A DNA stretch of 14,091 bases from an uncultured Collinsella sp. (GTDB lineage Bacteria > Actinomycetota > Coriobacteriia > Coriobacteriales > Coriobacteriaceae). Below are positions 1 to 5,716 of this stretch, piece by piece. Location of the stretch: assembly GCA_900556205.1 (NCBI GenBank), contig USNX01000011.1, positions 1 to 14,091 on the forward strand, given 5' to 3'. Under the pieces are notes generated by a model. It was not told the DNA's origin. It did no database searches and saw nothing but the letters and a program-made list of their open reading frames with translations. Position 1 is the first letter of the stretch. Every line of letters begins with the position of its first letter. The position numbers and the translations under genes are program-made.

Positions 1-489
1 ATCGAAGTCATCGACGCCGGCGAATGGAATACCGCTGCCGACGGCTACGGCATCGGTGCTCAAATCGCCGAGCGCCCCGCGGACGAACGTCCCGATTTTG
101 TCGTCGGTCTGACCGACGTGCTGGCCTCGGGCGTCATCTCGGCGCTGGTCGACAAAGGCATCGCCGTCCCCGGGCAAGTACGCGTAGCAGGTTGCGATGG
201 CAACCCACTCGCTTGGAGCGGATCGGTCCCGCTCACTACGGTAGCGCCCCCGGGCTACGAGATTGGCCGCAAGGGCGTTCAATTGCTCATGGAGCAAATT
301 GAGAACAAGGCCCCGGCAAAGACCAAGCACGTCCACATCGGCTCTGCCGCGCGCACCGTCACCGCGGTCACGGCCATCGAGGACATCAACCGCCAAGAAC
401 TCGTGCGGCCGTTCCTGCTGGAACGCGCCAGCACCCAGGCAAGCAGCCAGACCGACGCCACGGCCATCAACCTAGGCGCGTATCTATAG
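1..489 (+). CDS. LacI-family transcriptional regulator, C-terminal part (5' end outside window)
   Basis: The frame is open from the first base and ends at TAG 487-489, giving about 162 residues of a C-terminal domain. The stretch VVGLTDVLASGVISAL followed by GIAVPGQVRVAGCDGNPLA is the typical end of the periplasmic-binding-protein-like effector domain of LacI/GalR regulators, where a conserved 'D' (here in GCDGN) precedes the segment 'PLTTV..P..EIG..G..LL'. The DNA-binding N-terminus lies upstream and cannot be seen. By family knowledge it would bind a sugar or sugar phosphate and act as a repressor in the cytoplasm. Its target genes are probably upstream. The last 40 residues after the effector domain are polar and lack a recognised domain. 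Family assignment is confident; the ligand is unknown. Confidence 0.85.
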   Translation: MEVIDAGEWNTAADGYGIGAQIAERPADERPDFVVGLTDVLASGVISALVDKGIAVPGQVRVAGCDGNPLAWSGSVPLTTVAPPGYEIGRKGVQLLMEQIENKAPAKTKHVHIGSAARTVTAVTAIEDINRQELVRPFLLERASTQASSQTDATAINLGAYL

Positions 490-515
490 CACGCCCGTAA
501 GTATGCTAAGTCGCC

Positions 516-563
516 GCTCAAGCAAAAGGGGCCCGACCATTGCCGGGCCCCTTTTGCTTGAGC
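516..563. terminator. Bidirectional intrinsic terminator with perfect 20-bp arms
   Basis: Arms 516-535 (GCTCAAGCAAAAGGGGCCCG) and 544-563 are exact reverse complements around an 8-nt loop. The stem has a GC-rich core, and its outer AAAAG/CTTTT part supplies a T-run in each direction. It sits between the convergent LacI-type gene ending at 489 and the HAD gene ending at 603, so it can terminate both. Confidence 0.9.
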
Positions 564-602
564 GCAAACGTGAGCAATCGCTCGTTTCAACACCGCAATT
601 GT

Positions 603-1253
603 CTAGCGCACGGCCTTGACCGCCGCCGCCAGATCGAACAGCGTATCGAGCACGGCCTCGCAGCCATCCACCACGTCCTGCGGCAGCGGCACGATATCGG
701 GAACGGCGAAGACATGGCATCCGGCCGTAATGCCCGAGACGCAGCCGTTGCGCGAATCCTCGACCACGGCACATTCCTCGGGAGCAAAGCCCGCGCGCTC
801 GCAGGCGAGCAGATACATCTCGGGGTCGGGCTTGCCGTGCACGACGTCCTCGCCACACGTTACCGTTTCAAACTTGTCAAAGAGGCCAACCATCTTAAGG
901 TTGCGCTCGGCCGTAACGAGGCGCGACGACGTCGCTAGACCAACGTGATAGCCCGCAGCCAGCAGCTCGTCTAGGCACTCGGCGGCACCGGCCTTAAGTT
1001 CCAGTTCGGTCTTGACCATCTCGTCGCGAATCTCCTTGTGGCGACGATAGATCGCCTCGGTGGTTTCATGGCTGCCGTAATGCTTATCGAGGATGTCCAT
1101 AACATCGGGCAGCGTGCGGCCGATAAACTGATGGATCAGCGCTTCATCAATCGCGAGCCCCAGCTCAGCGGCGCCTGCCTTCCAGGCCTTAATCCCCAAA
1201 CGCTCGGTATCGACCAGCGTTCCATCCATGTCAAAAATAACAGCCTTGATCAT
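603..1253 (-). CDS. HAD-family hydrolase, beta-phosphoglucomutase/sugar phosphatase-like
   Basis: The 216-residue protein has every HAD subfamily I motif: DMDGTLVD at 8-15 (nucleophile D8, acid/base D10), TSS at 108-110 (motif II), K141 in GKPDP (motif III) and VEDSRNG at 164-170 (motif IV, acidic pair E165-D166). The helical cap between residues 16 and 85 is of the C1 type seen in beta-phosphoglucomutases and sugar-phosphate phosphatases (YcjU, YniC, GS1-like). It is cytoplasmic and Mg-dependent by family. I chose ATG 1251-1253 because GGGGGACC lies just upstream and the DMDGT motif is then at its usual distance from the N-terminus. An in-frame ATG 29 codons further up would overlap the upstream palindrome and has no ribosome binding site. 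The substrate cannot be told from the sequence. Confidence 0.88.
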   Translation of the reverse strand: MIKAVIFDMDGTLVDTERLGIKAWKAGAAELGLAIDEALIHQFIGRTLPDVMDILDKHYGSHETTEAIYRRHKEIRDEMVKTELELKAGAAECLDELLAAGYHVGLATSSRLVTAERNLKMVGLFDKFETVTCGEDVVHGKPDPEMYLLACERAGFAPEECAVVEDSRNGCVSGITAGCHVFAVPDIVPLPQDVVDGCEAVLDTLFDLAAAVKAVR

Positions 1254-1313
1254 ATCGGTCCCCCATCGACTCTCGCTGTCACGTTGCTGCAACTCTACCG
1301 CATTTGGCAACTT

Positions 1314-1330
1314 GTATATAACGTATATAC
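1314..1330. promoter_or_regulatory. Perfect 7-3-7 palindrome, possible operator, between HAD gene and larE
   Basis: GTATATA-ACG-TATATAC is a perfect inverted repeat lying in an AT-rich 173-bp divergent region, unusual in this GC-rich segment. The half-sites resemble GntR-type operators (GTNTA...TANAC), but this is by analogy only. A possible -10 box for larE (TATAGT, 1387-1392) lies downstream without a convincing -35 box. Confidence 0.4.
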
Positions 1331-1426
1331 CATATTGCACTTTCGTTACACAGATAGAAGTCTTATGGCAAGTAACGCATTAGGATTATAGTTTTCGATC
1401 GAGTACTCAACGATAAGGATCGTTTC

Positions 1427-2305
1427 ATGATTTTAGACACCACGGCACCCGCAGAGGAGCTTCAAGACAAGCTATCGGCGCTCGAACAGCTGCTTTTGGC
1501 ATACGGACGCGTGGCTATCGGGTTTTCCGGCGGCGTTGACAGCAGCTTTTTGGCCGCCGTATGCGCCCGCATCATGCCTACCAATACCCTCCTCGTCCAT
1601 CTCACCACGCCGCTCATCGGCACGCCCGAGCAGGCTTCGTTTGAGCAGTCCGTTGATGGGCAGGCCAATGAGGGGCCGCATTTTAAGCTCCCCGTGCTCA
1701 ATCTTTCGGTGGATCAGTTGCAGCTCCCCCAAGTAGCCTGCAACGATGCCAATCGCTGCTACCACTGCAAGCACGCCGGCTTTACCGCCATCGTCAACCA
1801 CGCCAAGTCGCTCGGCTTTCCCACCGTCATCGATGGCAGCAATGCAAGCGATCGCGGTGACTACCGCCCCGGCATGCGTGCGGCAGAAGAGCTCGGCGTA
1901 CGCTCACCCCTTATGGAGGTCGGCTTTACCAAGGACGAAGAGCGCGAGCTGCTGCGCGCATGGGGCTATCCCGTTTGGAACCTACCGGCGGGAGCATGTC
2001 TTGCCACCCGCGTCCCCACGGGCGAGGAGCTTACGCGCGAGAAAGTCGATTTAATCCGCGCCTGCGAGGATTACCTGCACGATCTTGATCTGGCACAGGT
2101 ACGCGCACGCCTGGTCGGCGGCTGCATGCATATCGAGGCCGCACCCGCAGATGTTGCCAAGATTGCCACCCTCGGCGGTGCCGCCGTCGACGACAAGGGC
2201 AAGACCCCGCTGCCCGCCATTATCGAGTCCGCGCTGCGCGAGCTGGGCTGCGGCCATATCTCCCCCGAGGTCACCCCCTACATCCACGGCAACATGAACC
2301 TTTAG
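1427..2305 (+). CDS. larE: ATP-dependent sulfur transferase LarE (nickel-pincer cofactor synthesis)
   Basis: The 292-residue protein has an N-terminal PP-loop ATP pyrophosphatase motif SGGVDSS (34-40), the family signature RCYHCK (110-115) and GACLATR (189-195). C191 in the last motif is the position of the cysteine that lactobacillar LarE sacrifices to sulfurate the pyridinium precursor; E200 follows. In LarA-containing organisms LarE makes thiocarboxylates on pyridinium-3,5-biscarboxylic acid mononucleotide, which LarC then loads with nickel. It acts in the cytoplasm. The ATG at 1427 has AAGGAT about 10 nt upstream. No larA, larB or larC lies next to it, so it is an orphan here and may serve a lactate racemase-type enzyme elsewhere or another sulfur transfer. 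The family assignment is firm; participation in a Lar pathway is inferred. Confidence 0.87.
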   Translation: MILDTTAPAEELQDKLSALEQLLLAYGRVAIGFSGGVDSSFLAAVCARIMPTNTLLVHLTTPLIGTPEQASFEQSVDGQANEGPHFKLPVLNLSVDQLQLPQVACNDANRCYHCKHAGFTAIVNHAKSLGFPTVIDGSNASDRGDYRPGMRAAEELGVRSPLMEVGFTKDEERELLRAWGYPVWNLPAGACLATRVPTGEELTREKVDLIRACEDYLHDLDLAQVRARLVGGCMHIEAAPADVAKIATLGGAAVDDKGKTPLPAIIESALRELGCGHISPEVTPYIHGNMNL

Positions 2306-2332
2306 GTTACGCCGTTTTACAAACGGCGTAAC
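2306..2332 (+). terminator. Stem-loop directly after larE
   Basis: Arms 2306-2317 (GTTACGCCGTTT) and 2321-2332 are perfect 12-bp complements with a 3-nt loop, starting one base after the larE stop. No T-run follows, so termination would be imperfect; it could also protect the 3' end. Confidence 0.55.
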
Positions 2333-2345
2333 TGCTCGGCGCTGC

Positions 2346-2445
2346 GCGGGCTCCGGGCACGGCAATCTGACGTTCAACTTCACGGGCGCGACCAAAAGGT
2401 CAGCGCCCGCTTGTTTCACGTCACCTTACCGCACCCGGAGCCCGC
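2346..2445. repeat. Long imperfect hairpin of about 100 nt, possible structured RNA or miniature repeat element
   Basis: Outer arms 2346-2357 (GCGGGCTCCGGG) and 2434-2445 are perfect complements. Pairing continues inward with interruptions (CGG/CCG, then TGACGT 2368-2373 with ACGTCA 2418-2423). It is capped by an inner hairpin GGGCGC-GACC / GGTC-A-GCGCCC (2384-2393 and 2398-2408) with an AAAA loop. It lies between larE and the end of the PTS operon and encodes no convincing protein. No clear target-site duplication flanks it. Confidence 0.5.
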
Positions 2446-2481
2446 TCGCTCGCATATGCTCAACCTGGACTGCGTTAACTG

Positions 2482-2509
2482 ACCTGTCAATAAGGGACAG
2501 GTTTATTTT
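2482..2509 (+). terminator. Small stem-loop with T-rich tail
   Basis: ACCTGTC (2482-2488) pairs with GACAGGT (2496-2502) over a 7-nt loop, followed on the + strand by TTATTTT. This has the form of an intrinsic terminator for + strand transcription, perhaps the real end of the larE transcript or of a small RNA starting at the long hairpin. Confidence 0.45.
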
Positions 2510-2537
2510 GGCAGGTTTTATCTGGGGAAACGCAAAT

Positions 2538-2573
2538 AGGGCCGTGACACCCATACGGCGTCGCGGCCCTTTT
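2538..2573. terminator. Terminator of the PTS/transketolase operon (also works on + strand)
   Basis: AGGGCCGTGAC (2538-2548) pairs with GTCGCGGCCCT (2560-2570), 11 bp with one G-T wobble and an 11-nt loop. On the minus strand it is followed by TATTTGCGTTT, on the plus strand by TTTT. It lies about 40 nt past the stop of the last operon gene. Confidence 0.7.
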
Positions 2574-2612
2574 CCTTGGAGAAGGATCAATTGATTGAAC
2601 GGGATGACCGTT

Positions 2613-3065
2613 CTAGTCTTCGAGTCCGCTATTGATGAGCTCCGCAATCTCAACGGGATCGGTGCTCGCGCGCACCTTGTCACGGAAGCCGGCGTCCATC
2701 AGCATCACGGCAGCCTTGGAGAGCAGACGCAGGTGCGTAGTTCCGGCCTCGCCGGCGGGCACGTACAGCGCGAGCGCAACATCGACGGGCACCCCATCGA
2801 AGCTCGGCCATTCAACGGGTTCGGTCAGTTTAAGCACGGCAACGCCCGGCGTGTGGATCGCGTCGCTTTTGGCATGCGGAACGGCAAAACCGGCGACAAG
2901 GCCGGTTTCGGCCTCGTTCTCGCGAGCAATGAAGGCGGCCTCTACGGCAGATGCGTCATCGGCAAAGCCGAGCTCGATGGCCTGCTCGGACAAATAATGC
3001 AGGGCGTCCTCGCGCGAGGCGGCGATATACCCGATTGTCACTTGGTTGGCAGATACAAATCCCAT
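2613..3065 (-). CDS. PTS system EIIA component, fructose/mannitol-type
   Basis: A 150-residue single-domain EIIA of the fructose/mannitol/Ntr family (PF00359 type). The phosphorylated histidine is H64 in GFAVPHAKSD (59-68), matching the family 'PHA' motif, followed by the usual VLKLTEPVEW strand and a C-terminal helix ending IAELINS. It receives phosphate from HPr and passes it to C9 of the EIIB domain in the fused EIIBC gene at the head of the operon. It is soluble. ATG 3063-3065 is preceded by AAGGAAGG. It is the last gene, 11 nt after the transketolase C-terminal half, and is separated from its EIIBC partner by four metabolic genes. EIIANtr is less likely because there is no rpoN context and a matching EIIBC lies in the same operon. 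Confidence 0.9.
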   Translation of the reverse strand: MGFVSANQVTIGYIAASREDALHYLSEQAIELGFADDASAVEAAFIARENEAETGLVAGFAVPHAKSDAIHTPGVAVLKLTEPVEWPSFDGVPVDVALALYVPAGEAGTTHLRLLSKAAVMLMDAGFRDKVRASTDPVEIAELINSGLED

Positions 3066-3076
3066 GGAAACCTTCC

Positions 3077-4015
3077 TTACAACACGGACCTGACCGCAGC
3101 TTCGATGCCGTCGGCGTCCAAACCGTACTTGTGCAGCAAATCGACCGCAGGGCCGGACTCGCCATACACATCGCGCACGCCGACGCGACGCATCGGCACC
3201 GGATGCTGCTCCGCGAGCACCGAGGCCACGGCCTCGCCAAGACCACCGATAATCGAATGCTCCTCAGCAGTGACCACACGACCAGTCTTCTTGGCGCTGG
3301 CAACCACCAGGCGCTCATCAAGCGGCTTGATCGTGTGCATATTGATGACCTCGGCATCGATACCATCGGCAGCGAGCGCCTCGGCAGCCTCAAGCGCCTC
3401 AGCGACCATAAGGCCACAAGCGATGATGGTCACATCGGACCCCTCGCGCACGACCACGCCGCGACCAATCTTGAACTCATAGTCCTCGCAGTCGTTGATG
3501 ACCGGTGTTGCCAGGCGTCCGAAACGCATGTAGACCGGCCCCTCAAACTCATAGGCGGCGTGCACGCATGCGCGAGCCTCGATGTCATCGGCGGGAACAA
3601 TCACCGTCATACCCGGGATCGTGCGCATGAGCGCGATGTCCTCGCAGCACTGATGCGTGGCACCGTCTTCACCGACCGATATGCCCGCATGCGTGGCACC
3701 GATTTTGACGTTGAGGTGCGGATAGCCGATGGAATTACGCACTTGCTCGTACGCGCGGCCGGCAGCGAACATGGCAAAGGTGCTCGCAAAGGCGACGTGA
3801 CCCGTGGTCGCAATGCCGGCGGCAAGCCCCATCAGGTTGCTCTCGGCAATGCCGGCGTCGTAGAAGCGCTCAGGGTGCGCAGCCTTAAACTTACCGGTCT
3901 GCGTGGCGGCGGCCAGGTCGGCATCGAGAACCACAAAGTCATCGCGCTCATTGCCCAGCTCGACAAGTGCCTCGCCATAGCTAACGCGCGTGGCGACTTT
4001 CTTGACGTCTGCCAT
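3077..4015 (-). CDS. Transketolase, C-terminal subunit (split transketolase)
   Basis: The 312-residue protein holds the pyrimidine-binding and C-terminal domains of transketolase. E58 in AGIAESNLMG (54-63) is the glutamate that activates thiamine diphosphate. THAGISVGEDGATHQ (108-122) matches the THDSIGLGEDGPTHQ element that binds substrate, with an alanine where serine is usual. The C-terminal domain has EEHSIIGGLGEA (251-262). With the N-terminal subunit it transfers two-carbon units between ketose and aldose phosphates in the non-oxidative pentose phosphate pathway. Its ATG overlaps the TAA of the upstream half by one base (TAATG), implying translational coupling and equal amounts of the two halves. 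Split transketolases are common in Firmicutes, Actinobacteria and archaea. Function is confident. Confidence 0.93.
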   Translation of the reverse strand: MADVKKVATRVSYGEALVELGNERDDFVVLDADLAAATQTGKFKAAHPERFYDAGIAESNLMGLAAGIATTGHVAFASTFAMFAAGRAYEQVRNSIGYPHLNVKIGATHAGISVGEDGATHQCCEDIALMRTIPGMTVIVPADDIEARACVHAAYEFEGPVYMRFGRLATPVINDCEDYEFKIGRGVVVREGSDVTIIACGLMVAEALEAAEALAADGIDAEVINMHTIKPLDERLVVASAKKTGRVVTAEEHSIIGGLGEAVASVLAEQHPVPMRRVGVRDVYGESGPAVDLLHKYGLDADGIEAAVRSVL

Positions 4016-4845
4016 TAGAGCTCCTCCCCTGCTGCTGCGAGCTCGGCCATGGCCTGCTCAAACTGTTCATCGTTGGGTGCCTTGCCGTGCCAGCCCACCT
4101 GGTTTTCCATAAAGGAGACGCCCTTGCCCTTCACCGTCTCGGCGATAATGGCCACGGGCGAGTCGCTCACTTTGCGGGCCTCGGCAAAGGCGGCGGCAAT
4201 CTGCGCCATGTCGTTACCGTCGGCGAGCTCGATCACATGCCACTTAAAGGCGCGGAACTTGTCAGCGAGCGGCATGGCCGAGTTGACCTCATCGATCGTG
4301 CCGTCAATCTGCAAGCCGTTGTGGTCGACGACGGCAACAAGATTGTCGAGTGCATGGTTGCCGGCGAACATGGCCGCCTCCCACACCTGGCCTTCCTCGC
4401 ACTCACCGTCGCCCAGCAACGTGTAGACACGGTAGCCGTCGCCCCAGTGCTTAGCGGCAAGCGCCATTCCAACTGCAGCAGAGATGCCCTGACCGAGCGA
4501 TCCGGTGGACATATCGATGCCAGGGGCGTCGTTCATGTTGGGATGGCCCTGCAGTCGGCTGCCAATATGGCGGAGCGTCTCGAGCTCTTCGACGGGAAAA
4601 TAGCCGCGATTTGCCAACACCGAATACAGGCCCGGCGCCGCGTGACCCTTGGAGAGCACAAAGCGATCGCGATCGGCCTTGTGAGGGTCGGCAGGATCGA
4701 TATTCATTTCCTCAAAGTACAGATACGTCATGATGTCGGCAGCACCGAGCGATCCACCCGGGTGTCCCGACTTGGCCGCGTGAACCGCAGCCACGACACC
4801 CTTCCTGACCTCATTGGCGACCTTCGCCAGCTCCTGGTTGGTCAT
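4015..4845 (-). CDS. Transketolase, N-terminal subunit (split transketolase)
   Basis: The 276-residue protein is the thiamine-diphosphate pyrophosphate-binding half. Visible motifs are SGHPGGSLG (26-34), SKGHAAPGLY (65-74), QGHPN (99-103), STGSLGQGI (113-121) and the ThDP/Mg motif GDG (145-147) that ends with N176 in VDHNGLQIDG. H28, H68, H101 and H253 match conserved substrate or cofactor histidines of transketolase. It works only with the C-terminal half encoded by the next gene, to which it is joined by a one-base stop/start overlap. ATG 4843-4845 is preceded by AGAGAGG; an in-frame start 20 codons upstream lies inside the intergenic stem-loop and is not credible. The 63-nt gap from the transaldolase gene holds a stem-loop. 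Confidence 0.93.
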   Translation of the reverse strand: MTNQELAKVANEVRKGVVAAVHAAKSGHPGGSLGAADIMTYLYFEEMNIDPADPHKADRDRFVLSKGHAAPGLYSVLANRGYFPVEELETLRHIGSRLQGHPNMNDAPGIDMSTGSLGQGISAAVGMALAAKHWGDGYRVYTLLGDGECEEGQVWEAAMFAGNHALDNLVAVVDHNGLQIDGTIDEVNSAMPLADKFRAFKWHVIELADGNDMAQIAAAFAEARKVSDSPVAIIAETVKGKGVSFMENQVGWHGKAPNDEQFEQAMAELAAAGEEL

Positions 4846-4868
4846 ACGAATTCCTCTCTTGAGAACAA

Positions 4869-4897
4869 CCCCGGCACCGGATGACACGATGCCGGGG
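4869..4897 (-). terminator. Intercistronic stem-loop between transaldolase and transketolase genes
   Basis: CCCCGGCA (4869-4876) and TGCCGGGG (4890-4897) form an 8-bp GC stem with a 13-nt loop in the 63-nt gap. On the minus strand it is followed by TTGTTCTC, a weak T-rich tail. It could attenuate or mark an RNA processing point rather than fully terminate, because the operon continues. Confidence 0.45.
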
Positions 4898-4908
4898 CAA
4901 TCCACTCG

Positions 4909-5592
4909 TTAAGCCTGAGCGACGACCTTCTGCCAGTCGGCCTCGAACGAGGCAAGGCCCTGATCGGTCAGCGGATGGTGCAGGCACTTCTTAAGGGCTG
5001 CCATGGGCACGGTCGCGATATCGGCGCCAAGCAGCGCGGCCTGGGTTACGTGGTTGGGCGTACGAACCGAGGCGGTGATGATCTCGACGGTGTCGTCGAC
5101 GTTCTTGCCCGTCCAGTCGTAGTTCTTAATGCAGGTCACGACGTTGTCGAGCTGCGAGATACCGTCCTCGGCGATGTCGTCGAAACGACCGACAAACGGG
5201 CTGATGTAGCGAGCACCGGCGTTGGCGGCCATAAGGGCCTGCGTCGGCGAGAAGACGAGCGTCATGTTGACGCGCACGCCAGCATCGGCCAGCGCACGGC
5301 AGGCGGCAAGGCCGGCCTCGCACACGGGAAGCTTGACCACGATGTTGGGGGCGAGGGCGGCAAGGCGCTTGCCCTCCTCGATCATACCCTCGGCAGTGGT
5401 CGCGGTAGACTCGGCGGACACGGGCAGGCCCTCGCAGAGCTCGGCAATCTTGAGCATATGCGGCTCAAAGTCGGCAAGCTTGCCGCCGGTCTTGGCGTAC
5501 AGGGACGGGTTGGTGGTAACACCGGCCAGGCAGCCCCAGCTCTTGGCCTCGGCAATCTCGTCCAGATTGGCGGTATCGATAAAGAACTTCAT
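4909..5592 (-). CDS. Transaldolase, small TalC/FSA-type family
   Basis: The 227-residue protein is a class I aldolase barrel of the short transaldolase family. It has FIDTANLDEI (D6), GVTTNPSL (24-31), the Schiff-base lysine K87 in NIVVKLPV, and SVRTPN (175-180). Aligned by eye to E. coli fructose-6-phosphate aldolase FsaA, the FSA-specific Q59 is E61 here (SAESTATTAEGM) and Y131 is F133 (ISPFVGRFD). These are the residues found in true transaldolases (E96 and F178 in TalB), so I call it a transaldolase (dihydroxyacetone transfer between sedoheptulose-7-P or fructose-6-P and aldose phosphates) rather than an aldolase. ATG 5590-5592 has GAAGGGG upstream; an ATG five codons earlier has none. 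It lies between the GatZ-like and transketolase genes. Confidence 0.9.
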   Translation of the reverse strand: MKFFIDTANLDEIAEAKSWGCLAGVTTNPSLYAKTGGKLADFEPHMLKIAELCEGLPVSAESTATTAEGMIEEGKRLAALAPNIVVKLPVCEAGLAACRALADAGVRVNMTLVFSPTQALMAANAGARYISPFVGRFDDIAEDGISQLDNVVTCIKNYDWTGKNVDDTVEIITASVRTPNHVTQAALLGADIATVPMAALKKCLHHPLTDQGLASFEADWQKVVAQA

Positions 5593-5628
5593 GGTGAACC
5601 CCTTCAAAGGAAGCTAAAACTCAAAAGA

Positions 5629-5659
5629 ATGGGACAAAGGGACTGCCCCTTTGTCCCAT
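5629..5659. terminator. Perfect 13-bp stem-loop upstream of the transaldolase gene
   Basis: ATGGGACAAAGGG (5629-5641) and its exact complement (5647-5659) flank a 5-nt loop. On the minus strand the stem is followed by TCTTTTGAGTTTT, so it has the form of an intrinsic terminator inside the operon, downstream of the GatZ-like gene and 36 nt before the transaldolase start. It may lower expression of the distal genes. Confidence 0.6.
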
Positions 5660-5661
5660 GT

Positions 5662-5697
5662 GCCGGGCCTGCAGCTGGGACATGCCCCAGGCCCGGC
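5662..5697. repeat. Second stem-loop in the GatZ-like/transaldolase gap
   Basis: GCCGGGCCTG (5662-5671) and CAGGCCCGGC (5688-5697) are perfect 10-bp complements, with a smaller inner stem CTGGG/CCCAG. It sits immediately beside the 5629-5659 hairpin, so two strong stems follow one another in the 124-nt gap. Confidence 0.6.
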
Positions 5698-5716
5698 GTC
5701 GCGTAGGAAAAGCTAC

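Noticed and set aside
1254..1340. Upstream ATG extension of the HAD gene
   Set aside because: It would place 29 unrelated residues before the HAD nucleophile motif and start inside the AT-rich control region, while a good ribosome binding site precedes ATG 1253.
2051..2419. Minus-strand frame of 122 codons overlapping the larE 3' end and the long hairpin
   Set aside because: It runs antisense to larE through the stem-loop and the inverted repeat; no ribosome binding site or domain was seen.
2346..2445. Insertion sequence remnant
   Set aside because: There is no transposase fragment and no target-site duplication; only a structured inverted repeat is supported.
2951..4018. Open frame of 355 codons on the + strand, antisense to the transketolase C-terminal half
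   Set aside because: It shadows a gene with transketolase catalytic motifs and has no ribosome binding site or family likeness.
4909..5592. Naming the transaldolase gene fructose-6-phosphate aldolase (fsa)
   Set aside because: The two FSA-diagnostic positions carry the transaldolase residues Glu and Phe.
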